Part shown: positions 5,891-7,426 of the stretch, in pieces
Layout: the number at the start of each line of letters is the position of its first letter
Position numbering within the stretch: the first letter of the stretch is position 1
DNA from: CAZVCJ01 sp964625745
GTDB taxonomy: Bacteria > Chloroflexota > Anaerolineae > VGOG01
Direction of reading: 5' to 3'
Assembly: GCA_964625745.1 (NCBI GenBank)
Contig: CAZVCJ010000194.1
Coordinates: forward strand, 1-7,426
DNA: 7,426 bases
Made by a program: the position numbers and the translations under genes
The notes under the pieces: generated by a model
What the model was told of the DNA's origin: nothing
Databases searched by the model: none
Seen by the model: only the letters and a program-made list of their open reading frames with translations

Positions 5891-5964
5891 GATTAACGGT
5901 CGGCATCAGCGGCGGCGAAGCGAGCGCAGCGAGCGAAGCCGTCCGCTGGATGCCGTTGTTGGGC
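5891..5964. other. attC-like recombination site (74-nt imperfect inverted repeat)
   Basis: The outer boxes are GATTAAC (5891-5897) and GTTGGGC (5958-5964). The right box is a perfect GTTRRRY core; the left differs from RYYYAAC at one position. Inside, a 16-nt left arm (5901-5916) pairs fully with an 18-nt right arm (5938-5955) except for two unpaired bases on the right arm, T5942 and one G of 5948-5949. A 21-nt loop (5917-5937) lies between. Unpaired bases in an otherwise perfect stem, bounded by R-boxes, are the hallmark of attC sites used by IntI-type integrases. Read on the minus strand it starts 62 nt after the WD40 stop, the usual place of attC behind a cassette gene. No integrase is present in the window. 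Other possibilities are a dispersed palindromic repeat or a bidirectional terminator. Confidence 0.55.
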
Positions 5965-6026
5965 GGCTCTTTACCTATACGTTCGGCGGCATTTGATATG
6001 CAATTCGTCAATAGGAGTATGTGTGC

Positions 6027-7426
6027 TCATAATGAATGATTGCTACCGTTGTGTTGAAACAGCATCTTTTTTTCTGAGACCTCAACCGCACCCAATACCA
6101 TGAGGGTGGCCTTCTGAGCATCTGTTAGCCCTGACACACCTATAATGTTCATGCGCTCATAAGGTCTGTCGGGCGTCAATGTTTTGAGACACTCGCCCGT
6201 CTGCATGTTCCACACCTTGATCGTTTCATCATTGCTGCCACTAGCAAGTATGTAATTATCGGGGCTAAAAGCAACTGATCCTACCCAGTCGGTATGCCCA
6301 TGTAATATTTTAAGGCATCGACCTGTATTAACATCCCATAAGCGCACGGACTGATCTTCGCTACCACTAGCCACTACCTGACCGCTTGAGGCAAAGGCAA
6401 CTGATCTCACACGACTGGTATGCCCTTGCAAAGTCTTGATACACCGACAAGTCTGGACTTCCCACAATCGCACTGCCTGATCGTCGCTGCCACTAGCAAG
6501 TACTTGACCATCGGGGCTGAAAGCAACAGACCTCACCCAATCGGTATGCCCTTGCAACGTATTGACACACTGACCTGTGCCGACATCCCACAATCTTATC
6601 GAGTGATCAACACTGCCACTAGCCAGCATGTGATCATCAGGGCTGAACGCTACCGATCTTACCCAATTAGTATGCCCTCGGAATGTCCTGAGACACTCAC
6701 CTGTTTGTATGTCCCATAGTCTTATCGTATGATCTTCACTGCCACTGGCAAGCGTCTTACCGTCGCTGCTTAGAGCAATTGACCATACACGACCGGTATG
6801 TCCTTGTAGAGTCTTGACACACTGACCAGTCCGAATGTCCCACAACCACACTGTCTGATCTTCACTGCCACTGGCTAGAGTGCGACCATCAGAACTGAAA
6901 ACAACTGACCATGCCATGTGAGAGTACCCCTTTAGTGTTCGGATACATTGACCTGTGCTCACATCCCACAATCGTACTATGCGATCCTCGCTTCCACCAG
7001 CAAGGATACGTCCATCAGAACTAAATGCAATTGACCATACCCAGTTGATATATCCCTTCAATGTCTTGAGGCATTCGCCGGCATTTACATCCCATAGCCG
7101 CACACTACCTTGATCATCCCCGCTGGCTAGAATATGTTCACTAGGGGAAAACACTACAGATCGTAGTCGCCCTATGTGCCCTTGTAATGACTTGAGAAAT
7201 CGACCTGTTTTGATATCCCAAAGCCGTACCTCACCATCATCACTACAACTTGCGATCATCATGCCATCAAGGCTTAGAGCAACTGACCATACACGACCAG
7301 TATGTCCTTGCAGAGTCTTGATACACCGACAAGTCTGGACTTCCCACAATCGCACTGTCCGGTCTTCGCTACCACTAGCAAGTACTTGACCATCGGGGCT
7401 GAAAGCAACAGACCTCACCCAATCGG
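6027..7426 (-). CDS. WD40-repeat protein, C-terminal part (probable STAND-type protein), N-terminus beyond window
   Basis: The frame is open to the right edge, so the start is outside; the GTG at 7418 is an internal valine of a repeat, not a start. The visible 465 residues contain ten consecutive 42-residue WD40 repeats, each with the SVAFSPDG, LASGSxD and RLWDVxTGxCLKTLxGHT pattern, enough for one full seven-bladed propeller plus three blades of another. A roughly 45-residue tail follows with DRPYERMNIIGVSGLTDAQ and then KATLMVLGAVE. I associate this RPYE-GLT-LGAVE tail with WD40 proteins of Chloroflexi and cyanobacteria that often carry an N-terminal NACHT or NB-ARC NTPase (STAND), used in signalling or possibly defence. 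That N-terminal part is not visible. The gene is AT-richer than its neighbours and ends in TGA, unlike the other complete genes. The propeller should be a protein-binding surface. Confidence 0.9.
   Translation of the reverse strand, partial: DWVRSVAFSPDGQVLASGSEDRTVRLWEVQTCRCIKTLQGHTGRVWSVALSLDGMMIASCSDDGEVRLWDIKTGRFLKSLQGHIGRLRSVVFSPSEHILASGDDQGSVRLWDVNAGECLKTLKGYINWVWSIAFSSDGRILAGGSEDRIVRLWDVSTGQCIRTLKGYSHMAWSVVFSSDGRTLASGSEDQTVWLWDIRTGQCVKTLQGHTGRVWSIALSSDGKTLASGSEDHTIRLWDIQTGECLRTFRGHTNWVRSVAFSPDDHMLASGSVDHSIRLWDVGTGQCVNTLQGHTDWVRSVAFSPDGQVLASGSDDQAVRLWEVQTCRCIKTLQGHTSRVRSVAFASSGQVVASGSEDQSVRLWDVNTGRCLKILHGHTDWVGSVAFSPDNYILASGSNDETIKVWNMQTGECLKTLTPDRPYERMNIIGVSGLTDAQKATLMVLGAVEVSEKKMLFQHNGSNHSL
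6165..7424 (-). repeat. Ten tandem 126-nt units encoding WD40 blades
   Basis: The units start (minus strand) at 7424, 7298, 7172, 7046, 6920, 6794, 6668, 6542, 6416 and 6290. Each is exactly 126 nt, with no indel in any copy. The first and eighth units are nearly identical at the DNA level (7 differences over 124 nt compared at 7303-7426 and 6421-6544), whereas most other pairs have diverged much further. Only these two share the unusual EVQTCRC variant. Confidence 0.95.

Noticed and set aside
5974..6003. Possible promoter for the methyltransferase module (TTGCAT, 18 nt, TATAGG on the minus strand)
   Set aside because: The -35 matches only three of six bases and the region is occupied by the cassette-like junction, so I do not call it.
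5044..6039. Long open frame (331 codons) on the plus strand opposite the pterin methyltransferase
   Set aside because: It lies antisense to a gene with clear pterin-binding motifs. Its translation has no recognisable domain and is rich in Arg, Gly and His, as expected from the reverse frame of GC-rich coding DNA.
6027..7418. Start of the WD40 gene at the GTG at 7418
   Set aside because: This GTG encodes the valine of DWVRSVAF inside the first visible repeat, and the frame continues to the window edge. The true start is outside.
6165..7424. Regularly spaced repeats as a possible CRISPR array
   Set aside because: The 126-nt period lies inside one continuous reading frame and encodes WD40 blades; there are no short identical repeats separated by unique spacers.

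Overview
The window looks like part of a bacterial chromosome, most likely from a Chloroflexota (Anaerolineae-type) organism. That placement is an inference. It rests on a Tat-exported lipoprotein with a Pro/Thr-rich linker, a WD40 protein with a C-terminal tail I associate with STAND-type proteins of Chloroflexi and cyanobacteria, short degenerate heptamer repeats between genes, and GC-rich metabolic genes beside an AT-richer WD40 gene. No RNA gene, transposase, integrase or CRISPR array is visible. Every supported gene is on the minus strand, so transcription runs from high to low coordinates; long plus-strand open frames are antisense shadows of GC-rich genes.

In transcription order: (1) 7426-6027, the C-terminal part of a WD40 protein (ten 42-residue repeats plus a tail), cut by the right edge. 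(2) 6026-5806, an intergenic stretch with a 74-nt structured inverted repeat (5891-5964) resembling an integron attC site; base composition changes here. (3) 5805-2638, a three-gene methyl-transfer module: a pterin-dependent methyltransferase of the MtgA/AcsE/MtrH type, a corrinoid protein of the MttC type, and a full-length MttB-family methyltransferase without an internal amber codon. (4) A strong hairpin with heptamer repeats on both sides (2512-2633). (5) 2490-2014, a YbaK/EbsC-family aminoacyl-tRNA deacylase. (6) A 379-nt gap holding a good sigma70-type promoter and a long leader. (7) 1634-1, a family 5 ABC-transporter substrate-binding lipoprotein, truncated at its C-terminus by the left edge.

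The core story is corrinoid-dependent demethylation. By analogy with the glycine betaine (MtgB), proline betaine (MtpB) and carnitine (MtcB) systems, the MttB homologue should move a methyl group from a methylated, probably quaternary, amine to the Co(I) corrinoid on the MttC-like protein. The MtgA-like protein should then pass it to tetrahydrofolate, feeding C1 metabolism. The substrate cannot be read from the sequence. The nearby substrate-binding protein might deliver it, but it has its own promoter and its family mostly binds peptides, nickel or sugars, so that link is only a hypothesis. The most unusual elements are the attC-like structure beside the WD40 gene, recent blade copying within the WD40 gene, and the heptamer array around the hairpin.
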